64,000 bases of DNA from Sphingobacterium oryzagri (GCF_028736175.1 NZ_CP117880.1:3348001-3412000), one strand, 5' to 3'; counted from the first letter of the stretch, positions 25,975-36,513 are shown. Made by a program: numbers and translations. Notes: generated from the sequence alone by a model not told the origin.

Positions 25975-28974
25975 ATGAGGAAGTTATTACTTTTCTTATT
26001 CTTAACCGCTACCCTATCATTTGGGTATGCACAGGTTAAAACTGTCACCGGCATAGTAAAAGACAGCCAATCGTTGGTCGTCTTGCCAGGCGTGACAGTG
26101 TCTGCAAGTAGCGGACAAAATACCCAGACCGATGCCGAAGGAAATTTTACGATTGAAGCGGGCGCTTCAGACAAATTAACCTTCCGCTTTATCGGTTACA
26201 CCGCGCAAACGCTGGCGGTGGGCAATCAAACTACGTTAGACATATTTCTGGTTAACGAAGATCGTTCATTAGAAGAAGTGGTGGTTATTGGTTACGGTAC
26301 TGCCCAAAAACGCGATTTAACTGGATCTATAGCGCAAATTAAAGGTTCGGAAATTGTAGATCGCCCGGGTACAAATCCGGTAGCCAATCTACAAGGTAAA
26401 GTAGCCGGCTTGCAAGTAACCAACTCCGGCCGTCCAGGACAAGAGCCAGATGTACGTATCCGAGGAACAAACTCTATCAATGGTTACAGACCTCTTTACG
26501 TTGTTGATGGTCTCCTGAATGACAACATCAATTTCTTAAACCCCAACGACATTGAAAGCATTGAAGTATTAAAAGACCCTTCGTCGCTAGCGATTTTCGG
26601 TGTGCGCGGTGCAAACGGTGTTATTGCTGTAACAACAAAACGAGCAAAAAATGGCCAGCTAAATTTTGAATTCAGCTCTAGAATTGGCATAAAAGATGTT
26701 GGTCACCGGATGGATTTGACCAACGCAGCACAATTTAGAGAGCTTTACAACGAGCAGCTAGTTAATCAAGGTAATACTCCTTATGATTACACATTTTGGA
26801 ATGCCGACACCGACTGGCAGGATCAGATCTTTCGCAACGGTATCATTAACTACAATAATTTAAGTGTTACCGGTGCTACAGAACGGAATAGCTTTAGAAT
26901 GGGCATAGGCTATAACTACGACGAGGGGGTAATAAACCATGAACGACATAACCAATTAACCTTAAATCTAAGTGATGAACTTAAAATCACCGATAGATTT
27001 CGTACTGGGATTGTCTTTAACGGTTACCGATCGCAATTGCCGCAACAGCGGAATGTATTTGGGGCAATTTTAGCCGCGCCTATTGCACCGGTTTTCAACC
27101 AGGAGTACGGACTTTACCACAGCATGCCCGACTTTCAACGCGGACAAGTCAACAATCCACTTGTACCGATTGAAGAGCGAAAAAACACCTATATCGCGAA
27201 CAACTATAGAGTGGTAACAAATGTATATGGTGAATTTGACATTTTGAAAAGTCTCTCCTTCCGGGTAAACTTATCCGCAGATTACGGCTTTAACCAAATC
27301 AGAAGTTATGATGGCCTCGTATCGGTTTATAACCCAGACATTGTAGGAGATGATAAAAGAGAACGTGTTGACAATTTACTTACCGCTGTTAACCAAGAAC
27401 AAAACAAACATTATAAATACCAAACGGATTGGTTATTAAACTATAAAAATAATTTTGGGAAACATAATCTGCAAGCTACACTGGGATACACAACTTACAT
27501 GCAGGGTGTAGAAGTGATCTCAGGTAGAAGAACGCAAGGTTCAGGTCTTGAAATTCCGAACGATCCAGACTATTGGTATACCGGTATTGGCGATGTGAGT
27601 ACACAAACAGGAACCGGTACCGCATCAGAATACCGCACCCTCTCCTACTTGGCACGCGGTATCTATAACTACGATTCTAAATACCTTTTAAATGCCTCTT
27701 TCCGTAGAGATGGAAGTTCTGCTTTTGCTAGAGGAACATCGGCATGGCAAAACTTCTACGCATTAGGCGCTGCATGGGTGGTGACTAATGAAGCATTTAT
27801 GGCTGATCAAAACATCTTTAACAATTTGAAGCTTAAAGGATCTTGGGGTACATTAGGTAATCAAAATGTGGGCGATAACAGGTATCCGATGTATCCGCAA
27901 CTGGTGGAAAATAGCTCTGCTGTTTTCGGAAATTTATTATTTCCTGCGTACGGCCCATCCTACATACCAGACGCAAACTTGCGCTGGGAAGTGGTAAAAA
28001 GTTGGGAAGCGGGTTTTGAAGCGGCTACATTTAACAACAGGTTGAATATTGAAGCGGTCTACTACAGAAAAAACACAGACGGTGTCTTAGTGACGGTGCC
28101 CGGTATTGCAGGCAGCCTTCCAGGGTTGAGCAATCTTGGAAACATCGAAAATAAAGGCTTAGAGGCATCGGCAAACTGGAATCAACAAATTTCCGACGAT
28201 TTCAATTTCCGTGTGGGTGCTAACATAACTACGGTTAGCAACCGTGTTATTTCGCTTTCTACAAGCGGTTACGACATCATCAATGGTCCATCAAGAACAA
28301 CAGCAGGACAACCTGTAGGTTACTTTTGGGGATATGTACATGATGGAATTTTTCAAACAGAAGCGGAAATCGCACAAGCAGCAACCAATGGATTGGGTGG
28401 CGGCGCATTCAGACCTGGAGACATTAGATTTAGCGATATTAATGGCGATGGCGTCATCAACACCGACGATAGAACGATGATCGGAAACCCGACACCAGAC
28501 TTCTTTTACGGTCTATCCCTTGGTGCAGCATATAAAAGATTTGATTTAAACTTAGAGTTTCAGGGCGTACATGGCAATGATATCATGCGTACATGGAATC
28601 AAAATCAATTCGCTACGTATAATTTCCTTGCTGACCGATTACAGCGATGGAACGGACCTGGCACGAGTAACTGGGAACCAATAGTACACGAAGGAAGAGC
28701 AAACAACAGACAGTATTCGACCTATTTTATCGAAGATGGTAGTTTCTTCCGCCTGCGCGACATTACGTTAGCATACTCTTTCCCGCAATCAACGATCAGT
28801 AGCCTAAAGCTAACCAATCTTCGGTTATTCTTGAATGCACAGAATGCTATCACCTGGTCCAAAAATTCTGGATTCACGCCTGAAATAGGTGGTAGCGCAA
28901 CATCGTTTGGTGTAGACAGTGGAACATATCCAGTACCAGCTATTTATACATTCGGCGTAAACATCAATTTTTAA
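25975..28974 (+). CDS. SusC/RagA-type TonB-linked outer membrane transporter
   Basis: 999 residues. Signal peptide 1-20. A carboxypeptidase-like N-terminal domain spans ~22-95 (TGIVKDSQSLVVLPGVTVSAS). The plug spans ~105-230 (EEVVVIGYGTAQKRDLTGSI, RIRGTNSINGYRPLYVVDG), followed by a 22-strand barrel ending in the aromatic TFGVNINF. It pairs with SusD as a lid to import oligosaccharides. It is the first structural gene of the PUL; susD follows 17 bp later. Confidence 0.97.
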   Translation: MRKLLLFLFLTATLSFGYAQVKTVTGIVKDSQSLVVLPGVTVSASSGQNTQTDAEGNFTIEAGASDKLTFRFIGYTAQTLAVGNQTTLDIFLVNEDRSLEEVVVIGYGTAQKRDLTGSIAQIKGSEIVDRPGTNPVANLQGKVAGLQVTNSGRPGQEPDVRIRGTNSINGYRPLYVVDGLLNDNINFLNPNDIESIEVLKDPSSLAIFGVRGANGVIAVTTKRAKNGQLNFEFSSRIGIKDVGHRMDLTNAAQFRELYNEQLVNQGNTPYDYTFWNADTDWQDQIFRNGIINYNNLSVTGATERNSFRMGIGYNYDEGVINHERHNQLTLNLSDELKITDRFRTGIVFNGYRSQLPQQRNVFGAILAAPIAPVFNQEYGLYHSMPDFQRGQVNNPLVPIEERKNTYIANNYRVVTNVYGEFDILKSLSFRVNLSADYGFNQIRSYDGLVSVYNPDIVGDDKRERVDNLLTAVNQEQNKHYKYQTDWLLNYKNNFGKHNLQATLGYTTYMQGVEVISGRRTQGSGLEIPNDPDYWYTGIGDVSTQTGTGTASEYRTLSYLARGIYNYDSKYLLNASFRRDGSSAFARGTSAWQNFYALGAAWVVTNEAFMADQNIFNNLKLKGSWGTLGNQNVGDNRYPMYPQLVENSSAVFGNLLFPAYGPSYIPDANLRWEVVKSWEAGFEAATFNNRLNIEAVYYRKNTDGVLVTVPGIAGSLPGLSNLGNIENKGLEASANWNQQISDDFNFRVGANITTVSNRVISLSTSGYDIINGPSRTTAGQPVGYFWGYVHDGIFQTEAEIAQAATNGLGGGAFRPGDIRFSDINGDGVINTDDRTMIGNPTPDFFYGLSLGAAYKRFDLNLEFQGVHGNDIMRTWNQNQFATYNFLADRLQRWNGPGTSNWEPIVHEGRANNRQYSTYFIEDGSFFRLRDITLAYSFPQSTISSLKLTNLRLFLNAQNAITWSKNSGFTPEIGGSATSFGVDSGTYPVPAIYTFGVNINF

Positions 28975-28991
28975 TTTAAGCGATTAGTGAA

Positions 28992-30485
28992 ATGAGAAAG
29001 ATAAACAACACCTATATAAAAACATTAACCGCCGCCGTATTGGTAAGCTTATTCGCAAGCTGTAGCACGGATTGGCTAGACATAAAACCTAAAGGACGGT
29101 TTACCGAAGACGATTTGCCTGCAGGTTCCCTGGAAGGTCAAGTATTTGCAGCCTATGCAGGTTTGCGAAGTGAAGGCACAAGCGGGCTTCCGTATATTGC
29201 GGCTCACAACATCAGAGCTGATGATGCGATGGTAGGCAGTAGTCCGGGAGACTTTGCCGCTGCCAGCCCTATCTACGATGATTTTAACTATCCATTGACC
29301 CATTGGTTAACGAACAATTACTGGACGGATCATTATGCACTGATAAACTTAACAAATAATGTATTGGCCGCGGCAGACTCGATTGAGACCGTTACCGATA
29401 TCACCGCATTAAATGTAGGTGAAGCAAAATTTCTACGTGCATGGGCCTATTTTAACATGGTACGAACTTTTGGCGAAGTACCGCTTATCGATTTCCGTAT
29501 TGAGGATCAAGCATCTGCCAACGTGCCAAAATCGACTATCGCGCAAATTTATACGTTGATCGATGCCGATTTACGAGACGCAATAGCTGTATTGCCGGAA
29601 ACATGGGACAATTTCCCTGGTCGTGCAACAAAAGGCAGTGCGCTTGCTGTTCAAACAAAAACATTTATGGCTAGACAACGTTACGCCGACGCCCTAAATG
29701 CTAGTATGCAGATCATCAACTCGGGCGTCTATGATCTGAGTGTACCCTACAATATGATCTTTAGAGAAGAGAGTGAAAATAGTAAAGAATCTGTATTTGA
29801 AGTTCAGGCATTGTCTGACGGCGTGCAAGATTTCGGAATCACGTATGCGAACAGACAAGGTGTGAGAGGATCAGGCGAGCTCGATTTGGGGTGGGGATGG
29901 AATGTTCCTAATGATAGACTAGTGAACGCTTTTGAAGAAGGTGATCCTCGGAAAGATGTAACGCTGCTCTATAGTGGACAAGCAAACGCACCTTATGGCG
30001 AAATTTTACCGTCGAATTTACCGAGAGCATACTGGAATAAAAAAGTTTATACGAACCCCGCTTTAAGAAGACAATATGGTAGCCGCTCAGGCAACTGGTT
30101 TAATTTTAGAGTTATTCGTTATGCAGACATCGTACTTCTTGCAGCCGAAGCCGCAAATGAAGTAGGTGGCGAAGCTAACACCGTGATCGCACTGAATTAT
30201 TTAGAGCAAGTGAGATCGAGGGCTAGAGGAAATAATGCATCGGTTTTGCCGAGAGTGACAACAACAGACCAGGTGCAATTACGAGCAGCCATACGCCACG
30301 AAAGACAAGTCGAGCTGGGTATGGAAAATGAGCGATTCTTTGATTTGGTTCGCTGGAATATAGACGTAGAAACCATGCAAGCTGCAGGACATACAAATTA
30401 TCAGCTCCGCAATCGTTACTTCCCCATTCCGCAACCCGAAGTTGATCGATCAGCGGGCGTTTTGATACAAAACCCGAATTATTAA
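28992..30485 (+). CDS. SusD/RagB-type glycan-binding outer membrane lipoprotein
   Basis: 497 residues with a lipoprotein signal (VSLFASC, Cys near 23). The TPR-rich SusD fold has the familiar start DWLDIKPKGRFTEDD, FLRAWAYFNMVRTFGEVPL near 147 and the C-terminal block IRHERQVELGMENERFFDLVRWN and NRYFPIPQPEVDRS. It captures oligosaccharides at the cell surface for SusC. Confidence 0.97.
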   Translation: MRKINNTYIKTLTAAVLVSLFASCSTDWLDIKPKGRFTEDDLPAGSLEGQVFAAYAGLRSEGTSGLPYIAAHNIRADDAMVGSSPGDFAAASPIYDDFNYPLTHWLTNNYWTDHYALINLTNNVLAAADSIETVTDITALNVGEAKFLRAWAYFNMVRTFGEVPLIDFRIEDQASANVPKSTIAQIYTLIDADLRDAIAVLPETWDNFPGRATKGSALAVQTKTFMARQRYADALNASMQIINSGVYDLSVPYNMIFREESENSKESVFEVQALSDGVQDFGITYANRQGVRGSGELDLGWGWNVPNDRLVNAFEEGDPRKDVTLLYSGQANAPYGEILPSNLPRAYWNKKVYTNPALRRQYGSRSGNWFNFRVIRYADIVLLAAEAANEVGGEANTVIALNYLEQVRSRARGNNASVLPRVTTTDQVQLRAAIRHERQVELGMENERFFDLVRWNIDVETMQAAGHTNYQLRNRYFPIPQPEVDRSAGVLIQNPNY

Positions 30486-30500
30486 AAGATTAATCAAAAT

Positions 30501-30538
30501 AGTCAACGCACAGTTTTTTAGTCCACTGTGCGTTGACT
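30501..30538. terminator. Hairpin between susD and the GH144-like gene
   Basis: A perfect 14-bp stem (AGTCAACGCACAGT / ACTGTGCGTTGACT) with a 10-nt T-rich loop lies 16 bp after the susD stop. There is no long T run after it, so it may be an attenuator or mRNA-end stabiliser that keeps susCD expression higher than that of the enzymes. That role is inferred. Confidence 0.55.
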
Positions 30539-30608
30539 ACCATATTTAATACAACTTTTTACATCTCATTGTGGGTCTGCTCCATCGACCCTAATTCATT
30601 ATTTTACT

Positions 30609-31976
30609 ATGTGGAAATCTGCTATTCTTACTGCCGCTATTTTATACTTTTTTGCCGCCTGCACAGCATCTGTTGATCGTAAAGAGGAGAATAAAGTAGA
30701 GAATAAAATAGCCAATCAACATACCGACAGCCTACTTACCAGCGTTCAAAAGCAAACCTTTCAATATTTTTGGGAAGGCGCCGAGCCAAATTCCGGACTG
30801 GCACGCGAACGCATCCATATGGATGGCGAATACCCACAAAACGATCAAAATGTCGTCACGATAGGCGGCAGCGGCTTTGGTTTGCTAGCGATCCTTACAG
30901 GCATCCACAACGAATTTATTACGCAGGAAGAAGGCTTAGCACATATTCAGAAATCATTAAACTTCCTGACGAAGATTGACCGTTTTCAAGGCGCCTGGTC
31001 GCACTGGTATTACGGCGACAGTGGCAAGGCCAAGGCTTTCAGCACAAGTGATGATGGCGGAGATATCGTCGAGACGGCATTTATGGCGCAAGCGCTTATC
31101 TGCATACGGGAATTTTATAAAAATGGTTCTGCCGAAGAGCAAAAAGTAGCGGCCAAAGCCGACACCCTATGGAAAGGTATTAACTGGGATTTCTACCGCA
31201 ATGGAAAGGATATGCTTTACTGGCATTGGAGCCCTACGCATGGCTGGGGAATGAACCACGCTATTCAAGGGTTTGACGAATGTATGATTGCCTATGTTTT
31301 GGCCGCATCCTCACCTACCCATGCAATCCCGGCCGAAACGTATCACAAAGGCTGGGCACGCGACGGCGCTATTCGCTCATCCGTCGAAAAATACGGCATC
31401 CCAACTATCGTGAAGCACAACGCGGAAGAAGGCGAAATCGGACCTTTATTCTGGTCGCATTACAGCTTTTTGGGCCTAAACCCTGAAGGATTGAAAGACG
31501 AATATGCCAACTACGGGGATGTGGTGACCAATCACACAAAAATCAACATTGCCTATGCAAACGAGAATCCGAAAAAGTTCAAAGGCTATGGTGCAGATAA
31601 AGGATGGGGATGGACTGCCAGCTACTCCACAAACGGTTATAATGCGCATCACCCGGACAATGATCCTACGGGCGTTATTTCGCCAACAGCGGCTTTATCT
31701 TCGATGCCATACACGCCGAACGAAAGTCTCCAATTTATGCATTACCTAAAAGATAGTATTGGGGACAAAGTTTGGGGAAAATATGGCTTTTACGATGCGT
31801 ATAGCGAAACGGAAAACTGGTATCCGCAGCGGTATCTCGCGATAGACCAGGGCCCGATCGTCGTTATGATACAAAATTACAAGGATAGCTTTATCTGGAA
31901 TCTCTTTATGCAAGCGCCCGATGTGCAAACGGGCCTGAAGAAACTTGGATTTTCGAGCCCACAACTAAACAACTAA
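30609..31976 (+). CDS. GH144-like glycoamylase-family lipoprotein, probable endo-beta-1,2-glucanase or sophorohydrolase
   Basis: 455 residues with a lipobox (YFFAAC, Cys 18). The alpha/alpha-toroid begins QKQTFQYFWEGAEPNSGLARER (~48-70), the recognisable N-terminus of the family that includes GH144, and continues VTIGGSGFGLLAI, GDIVETAFMAQALICIREFY, YWHWSPTHGWGMNHAIQGFDE and GPLFWSHYSFLGLNP. Characterised GH144 members cleave beta-1,2-glucan. Lying next to a GH3 beta-glucosidase and SusCD, a surface or periplasmic depolymerase role fits. Specificity is inferred from family and context. Confidence 0.82.
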   Translation: MWKSAILTAAILYFFAACTASVDRKEENKVENKIANQHTDSLLTSVQKQTFQYFWEGAEPNSGLARERIHMDGEYPQNDQNVVTIGGSGFGLLAILTGIHNEFITQEEGLAHIQKSLNFLTKIDRFQGAWSHWYYGDSGKAKAFSTSDDGGDIVETAFMAQALICIREFYKNGSAEEQKVAAKADTLWKGINWDFYRNGKDMLYWHWSPTHGWGMNHAIQGFDECMIAYVLAASSPTHAIPAETYHKGWARDGAIRSSVEKYGIPTIVKHNAEEGEIGPLFWSHYSFLGLNPEGLKDEYANYGDVVTNHTKINIAYANENPKKFKGYGADKGWGWTASYSTNGYNAHHPDNDPTGVISPTAALSSMPYTPNESLQFMHYLKDSIGDKVWGKYGFYDAYSETENWYPQRYLAIDQGPIVVMIQNYKDSFIWNLFMQAPDVQTGLKKLGFSSPQLNN

Positions 31977-31979
31977 ACA

Positions 31980-33725
31980 ATGAAACGGTGTCTCGCTTGT
32001 TTCGGCTTGGTCCTGTTGCTCCTGTGCGCTGCACAGGGGCAAACAAGCCAGCAAACTTACTGTAATCCGGTCGATATCGATTATGGCTACACGCCTATTC
32101 CAAACTTTTCGGAATGGGGGCGGCACCGGGCGACGGCAGATCCTGTGATCGTAAATTATAAAAACGATTATTACCTCTTTAGCACCAATCAATGGGGCTA
32201 TTGGTGGAGCGCCGATATGTTAAACTGGACATTCAAACCAAAGAAATTTCTTCGTCCGTGGAATGGCGACGTTTATGACGAACTATGCGCGCCAGCGGTA
32301 GGTGTAGTTGGCGATACTATGCTGGTATTTGGCAGCACATACACCGATAAGTTTACGATATGGATGAGCACCGATCCAAAAGCCAACGATTGGAAACCGC
32401 TCGTCGACAGCTTTGCTATTGGCGGTTGGGATCCCGACTTCTTTACGGATAGTGACGGTCGATTTTACATGTATAATGGCAGCAGCAATCAGTACCCACT
32501 ATATGGCATTGAATTAGATCGCAAAACCATGCAGCCCAAAGGAACACGCAAAGAATTGCTGTATCTCGAAGATTGGCGTTACGGTTGGCAACGGTTTGGC
32601 GAATACTCGGATAACACCTTTCTCGACCCATTTTTGGAAGGTGCACACATGACCAAGTACAACGACAAATATTATTTCCAATTTGCCGGGCCGGGAACGG
32701 AGTTTAGCGGTTATGCAGATGGCGTAGCTGTAGGTGATTCGCCTTTAGGCCCATTTGTAAAACAGTCGGATCCGCTAAGCTATAAACCGGGCGGATTTGC
32801 GCGTGGTGCAGGTCACGGTTCGACATTTCAGGATAAACACGGGCAGTATTGGCACGTTTCAACCATCGTATTGGGTGTAAAAAATAACTTTGAGCGCCGC
32901 CTAGGCATCTGGCCGACCTATTTTGACCAAGATGATGTGATGCATAGTAATACCGCTTTTGGCGATTATCCGCACTACCTGCCAGATTGCGACAAAGCCG
33001 GACAATTTACCGGATGGATGTTGTTGAATTACAAAAAGCCAGTCACCGTATCGTCTACGCTGGGTGCCCTAACGGCCAACCACGCCGTTGATGAAAGCAT
33101 AAAAACCTATTGGAGCGCTTCCAGTGGCAAAGCGGGGGAATGGATCGCAACAGATCTCGGCGCTCTGTCGACCGTACGTGCTGTCCAGATCAATTACGCG
33201 GATCAAGATGTAGACAGCAGCTTCCTGGGCAAGATAAACGGTATTTACCATCAATACAAGCTATACAGCTCTACGGATGGCAAAAAATGGTCGCTGCTGC
33301 TCGACAAAAGCAAAAACAAAACGGATGTTCCCCATGCCTACACCGAGTTGGACAAACCCGTGCAGGCGCGTTACATCAAGCTTGAGAACGTTGCCATGCC
33401 CTCTGGTAAATTTGCGATCAGTGGTTTGCGCGTATTCGGAAATGGCCACAGTGCCAAACCTGAAGCTGTGAAACAATTTACGGTGATGCGAACCGAAAAA
33501 GATAAGCGTAGCGCCTGGATCAAGTGGAACCCAGTACCCGATGCTTACGCCTATAATATTTATACCGGTTTGGCACCTGATAAATTATACAATTGCATCA
33601 TGGTACACGATGCTAACGATTACTATTACAAGGCAATGGACAGTCAAAAAGGCTACTATTTCACCATAGAAGCCATCAATGAGCACGGCGTATCGGAACG
33701 CTATCCTATTGTCAAAATAGATTAA
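31980..33725 (+). CDS. GH43-like five-bladed propeller enzyme with discoidin and FN3 domains
   Basis: 581 residues. Signal peptide 1-20 (ends CAAQGQ). A GH43-type catalytic domain spans ~25-330, with candidate acidic residues in the right order: Asp in ATADPVIV (~44), Asp in GGWDPDFFTDSDG (~151) and Glu in FLEGAHMTKYNDKYY (~219). A galactose-binding-like F5/8 C domain spans ~345-485 (ARYIKLENVAMPSGKFAISGLRVFG) and an FN3-like domain ~490-581. It is placed 3 bp after the GH144-like gene. Its substrate is not obvious; it may remove side groups from the glucan or serve another linkage. Confidence 0.75.
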   Translation: MKRCLACFGLVLLLLCAAQGQTSQQTYCNPVDIDYGYTPIPNFSEWGRHRATADPVIVNYKNDYYLFSTNQWGYWWSADMLNWTFKPKKFLRPWNGDVYDELCAPAVGVVGDTMLVFGSTYTDKFTIWMSTDPKANDWKPLVDSFAIGGWDPDFFTDSDGRFYMYNGSSNQYPLYGIELDRKTMQPKGTRKELLYLEDWRYGWQRFGEYSDNTFLDPFLEGAHMTKYNDKYYFQFAGPGTEFSGYADGVAVGDSPLGPFVKQSDPLSYKPGGFARGAGHGSTFQDKHGQYWHVSTIVLGVKNNFERRLGIWPTYFDQDDVMHSNTAFGDYPHYLPDCDKAGQFTGWMLLNYKKPVTVSSTLGALTANHAVDESIKTYWSASSGKAGEWIATDLGALSTVRAVQINYADQDVDSSFLGKINGIYHQYKLYSSTDGKKWSLLLDKSKNKTDVPHAYTELDKPVQARYIKLENVAMPSGKFAISGLRVFGNGHSAKPEAVKQFTVMRTEKDKRSAWIKWNPVPDAYAYNIYTGLAPDKLYNCIMVHDANDYYYKAMDSQKGYYFTIEAINEHGVSERYPIVKID

Positions 33726-33764
33726 ATGATTTTTAAGATTGACCTCTACAAAGAAATGATACAA

Positions 33765-36047
33765 ATGAGAAAAATAGCAGTATGGATGCTGAGCATCGCG
33801 ACGGGCTGTAGCGTGAGTGTACAGGCACAAAAAAATCCCAAAATGGACGGTTTTATTTCGGGATTAATGAATAAGATGACCGTAGAAGAAAAAATTGGTC
33901 AGTTAAACCTCGTCACGGGCGGTGAAGCCGTTACCGGTTCGGTCGTGTCTACCGGCGTAGAAAGTAAGATCAAAGCAGGGCAAATAGGCGGTATATTTAG
34001 CATGTCTAGTCCGGCAAAGATCAGGGCCGCACAAGAGCTCGCCGTCAAACAATCACGATTGGGCATACCGATTATCTTCGGAATGGACGTCATCCACGGT
34101 TACAAAACCTTGTTTCCCATTCCGCTGGGTTTAGCGGCTACCTGGGATATGAACCTAATTCGTGAATCGGCACGCATAGCGGCCGTCGAGGCAACCGCAG
34201 ATGGCCTGAACTGGACATTTTCACCAATGGTCGATATCTCGCGCGATCCGCGTTGGGGCCGAATTTCCGAAGGTAGCGGAGAAGACACTTACCTGAGTTC
34301 GCGCATTGCGGCAGAAATGGTCAAAGGCTATCAAGGCAATGATTTGACCGCCAACAACACATTGATGGCCTGTGTCAAACACTTCGCCTTATACGGCGCT
34401 GCGGAGTCGGGGCGCGATTACAACAGCACGGATATGAGTTTACACCGTATGTATAACGAATATCTGCCGCCCTACAAAGCTGCGATAGATGCTGGCGCAG
34501 GAACGGTGATGGCCTCATTCAATGATATCAACGGCGTACCGGCAACAGCAAATAAATGGCTTATGACCGAAGTTTTACGCAATCAATGGGGATTTAATGG
34601 CATGGTCGTAACCGATTACACCGGCGTAAACGAACTGGTAGACCATGGCCTGGGCGACTTGCAAACCGTCTCTGCACTTGCGCTAAAAGCGGGCGTGCAT
34701 ATGGACATGGTAGGCGAAGGCTTTCTGACGACCTTAAAAAAATCGCTGGACGAAGGTAAGGTAAGTCAACAAGAAATAGATGAAGCCTGTCGGCTGGTGC
34801 TGGAAGCAAAGTATAAGCTGGGACTTTTCGAAGATCCATTCCGCTACTGCAATGAAAAGCGTGCAAAAGACAACATCTTGACCAAAGCACATCTGGCAAA
34901 GTCGCGTGAAATCGCCGCAAAATCCTTTGTTTTATTGAAAAATGAAAATCAAGTACTGCCGTTAAAGAAACAAGGTACAGTAGCTTTAATCGGTCCGCTG
35001 GCAAATACAGGCGCCAATATGCCCGGAACCTGGAGCGTAAGTGCAGAACTGGAAAACACGCCTAGCTTATTAGAAGGCATGCAAGCTGCCTTGGGTGATA
35101 AGGTAAAAATCGTACATCACCTTGGTGCTAACCTTCTGGCTGATGCCAACTATCAAGAACGCGCCACCATGTTTGGCCGCACCATACCGCGCGACGAGCG
35201 TCCGGCCGAAACAATTATCCAAGAGGCCTTGCAAGTCGCATCTGGCGCAGACGTCATTGTAGCGGCTTTAGGTGAATCTTCCGAGATGAGCGGCGAAAGT
35301 TCGAGTCGTACGGATCTGGATATTCCCGACACACAAAAAGCGTTGCTCAAAGCACTGATCGAAACGGGCAAACCGGTGGTGCTTGTGCTGTTTGCAGGTA
35401 GACCGATGACGTTGACTTGGGAAAACGAGCACGTTCCGGCTATCCTAAACGTTTGGTTTGGCGGTACAGAGACGGGGAAAGCCGTTGCCGATGTACTTTT
35501 TGGAGACATTAATCCTTCGGGTAAGCTACCGGCTACTTTTCCGCAAAATGTTGGTCAGATTCCGTTGTATTACGCCGCAAAAACAACCGGACGCCCATTG
35601 GCCGACGGTGCTTGGTTTCAAAAGTTCCGTTCGAACTACATCGATGTCAGCAACGCACCGCTCTACCCCTTTGGCTACGGCCTAAGCTACAGCAGCTTTG
35701 CTTATGGCGATATCAAGCTAAGCAAGAGCAGCATGACAGCCAATGATAAGATTGTGGCCACAATCAATGTAAAAAACACCGGCAAATTTGATGGCGAAGA
35801 AGTCGTACAGTTGTACCTGCGCGATATTTATGCTTCGACCACCAGACCCATAAAAGAATTGAAAGGTTTTCAAAAAGTCTTTCTTAAAAAGGGCGAAGCA
35901 CGTGATATTTCTTTTGAAATCAGTGTAGAAGACTTAAAATTCTACAATAACGAACTAAAATTTGTCGCAGAGCCCGGAGATTTTAAACTCTTTATCGGAA
36001 CAAACTCTAGCGAGGTTAAAGAAACTCAATTTACGCTATTAGATTAA
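33765..36047 (+). CDS. GH3 beta-glucosidase
   Basis: 760 residues from the ATG at 33765, chosen because it gives a clean signal peptide (MRKIAVWMLSIATGCSVSVQAQ); the frame is open from 33726. The TIM barrel carries KHFALYGAAESGRDYN near 205 and the nucleophile Asp in GMVVTDYTGVN (~280). The second domain contains the loop ALGESSEMSGESSSR (~505). A C-terminal FN3-like domain follows. It should release glucose from oligosaccharides made by the GH144-like enzyme in the periplasm. Some Bacteroidota GH3 enzymes prefer sophorose, which fits this locus. Confidence 0.93.
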   Translation: MRKIAVWMLSIATGCSVSVQAQKNPKMDGFISGLMNKMTVEEKIGQLNLVTGGEAVTGSVVSTGVESKIKAGQIGGIFSMSSPAKIRAAQELAVKQSRLGIPIIFGMDVIHGYKTLFPIPLGLAATWDMNLIRESARIAAVEATADGLNWTFSPMVDISRDPRWGRISEGSGEDTYLSSRIAAEMVKGYQGNDLTANNTLMACVKHFALYGAAESGRDYNSTDMSLHRMYNEYLPPYKAAIDAGAGTVMASFNDINGVPATANKWLMTEVLRNQWGFNGMVVTDYTGVNELVDHGLGDLQTVSALALKAGVHMDMVGEGFLTTLKKSLDEGKVSQQEIDEACRLVLEAKYKLGLFEDPFRYCNEKRAKDNILTKAHLAKSREIAAKSFVLLKNENQVLPLKKQGTVALIGPLANTGANMPGTWSVSAELENTPSLLEGMQAALGDKVKIVHHLGANLLADANYQERATMFGRTIPRDERPAETIIQEALQVASGADVIVAALGESSEMSGESSSRTDLDIPDTQKALLKALIETGKPVVLVLFAGRPMTLTWENEHVPAILNVWFGGTETGKAVADVLFGDINPSGKLPATFPQNVGQIPLYYAAKTTGRPLADGAWFQKFRSNYIDVSNAPLYPFGYGLSYSSFAYGDIKLSKSSMTANDKIVATINVKNTGKFDGEEVVQLYLRDIYASTTRPIKELKGFQKVFLKKGEARDISFEISVEDLKFYNNELKFVAEPGDFKLFIGTNSSEVKETQFTLLD

Positions 36048-36075
36048 CAGCTTAAGTTAGGTGGGCTAGTTGGAG

Positions 36076-36103
36076 GCCGCTTTCGATAAGGAAGCGGCTT
36101 TTT
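36076..36103 (+). terminator. Terminator closing the PUL
   Basis: A perfect 7-bp stem GCCGCTT / AAGCGGC (loop 9 nt) followed by TTTTT, 29 bp after the GH3 stop. The following 36104-36513 holds no convincing gene; a 70-codon minus frame at 36142-36354 is unsupported. Confidence 0.8.
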
Positions 36104-36513
36104 CTGCTGTTAAGCGATTCGCTTTCTTGCGTTTTGCTAGATTATACTGAGGCTTTCAAACGCCGCGGCCCTGCTTTTCGCATTGCGGTGCATCCCTTAT
36201 CGACGGCATAATAAGGCGCTAGCAGCATAGAAAAAATGATAACAGCCCCCTGAGCCGGTATACATCGGTCGGCAACATTATTGTGGTAAAGACGTACAAC
36301 GTGCACGCAAGTCGCCTTAGTTAGCATGCTTGCATTGGGCAGCGACACGAACAAAACGGTTTAAGGCATCGACCAGCGGTGTATTTACGACTGTTGCTCA
36401 GGCTATTTAAAAAGCTCGACCGATATACTCGCCAGAAATGATTGAATTTTATTATTTTTACCTGCCTAAAAAGCAACAGTACTGTATCCAAATAAAAAGA
36501 CACGTTGTCGTAA

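Noticed and set aside
36142..36354. 70-codon minus-strand frame in the gap before parC
   Set aside because: No recognised family, no promoter or convincing ribosome-binding site; left as unassigned sequence.
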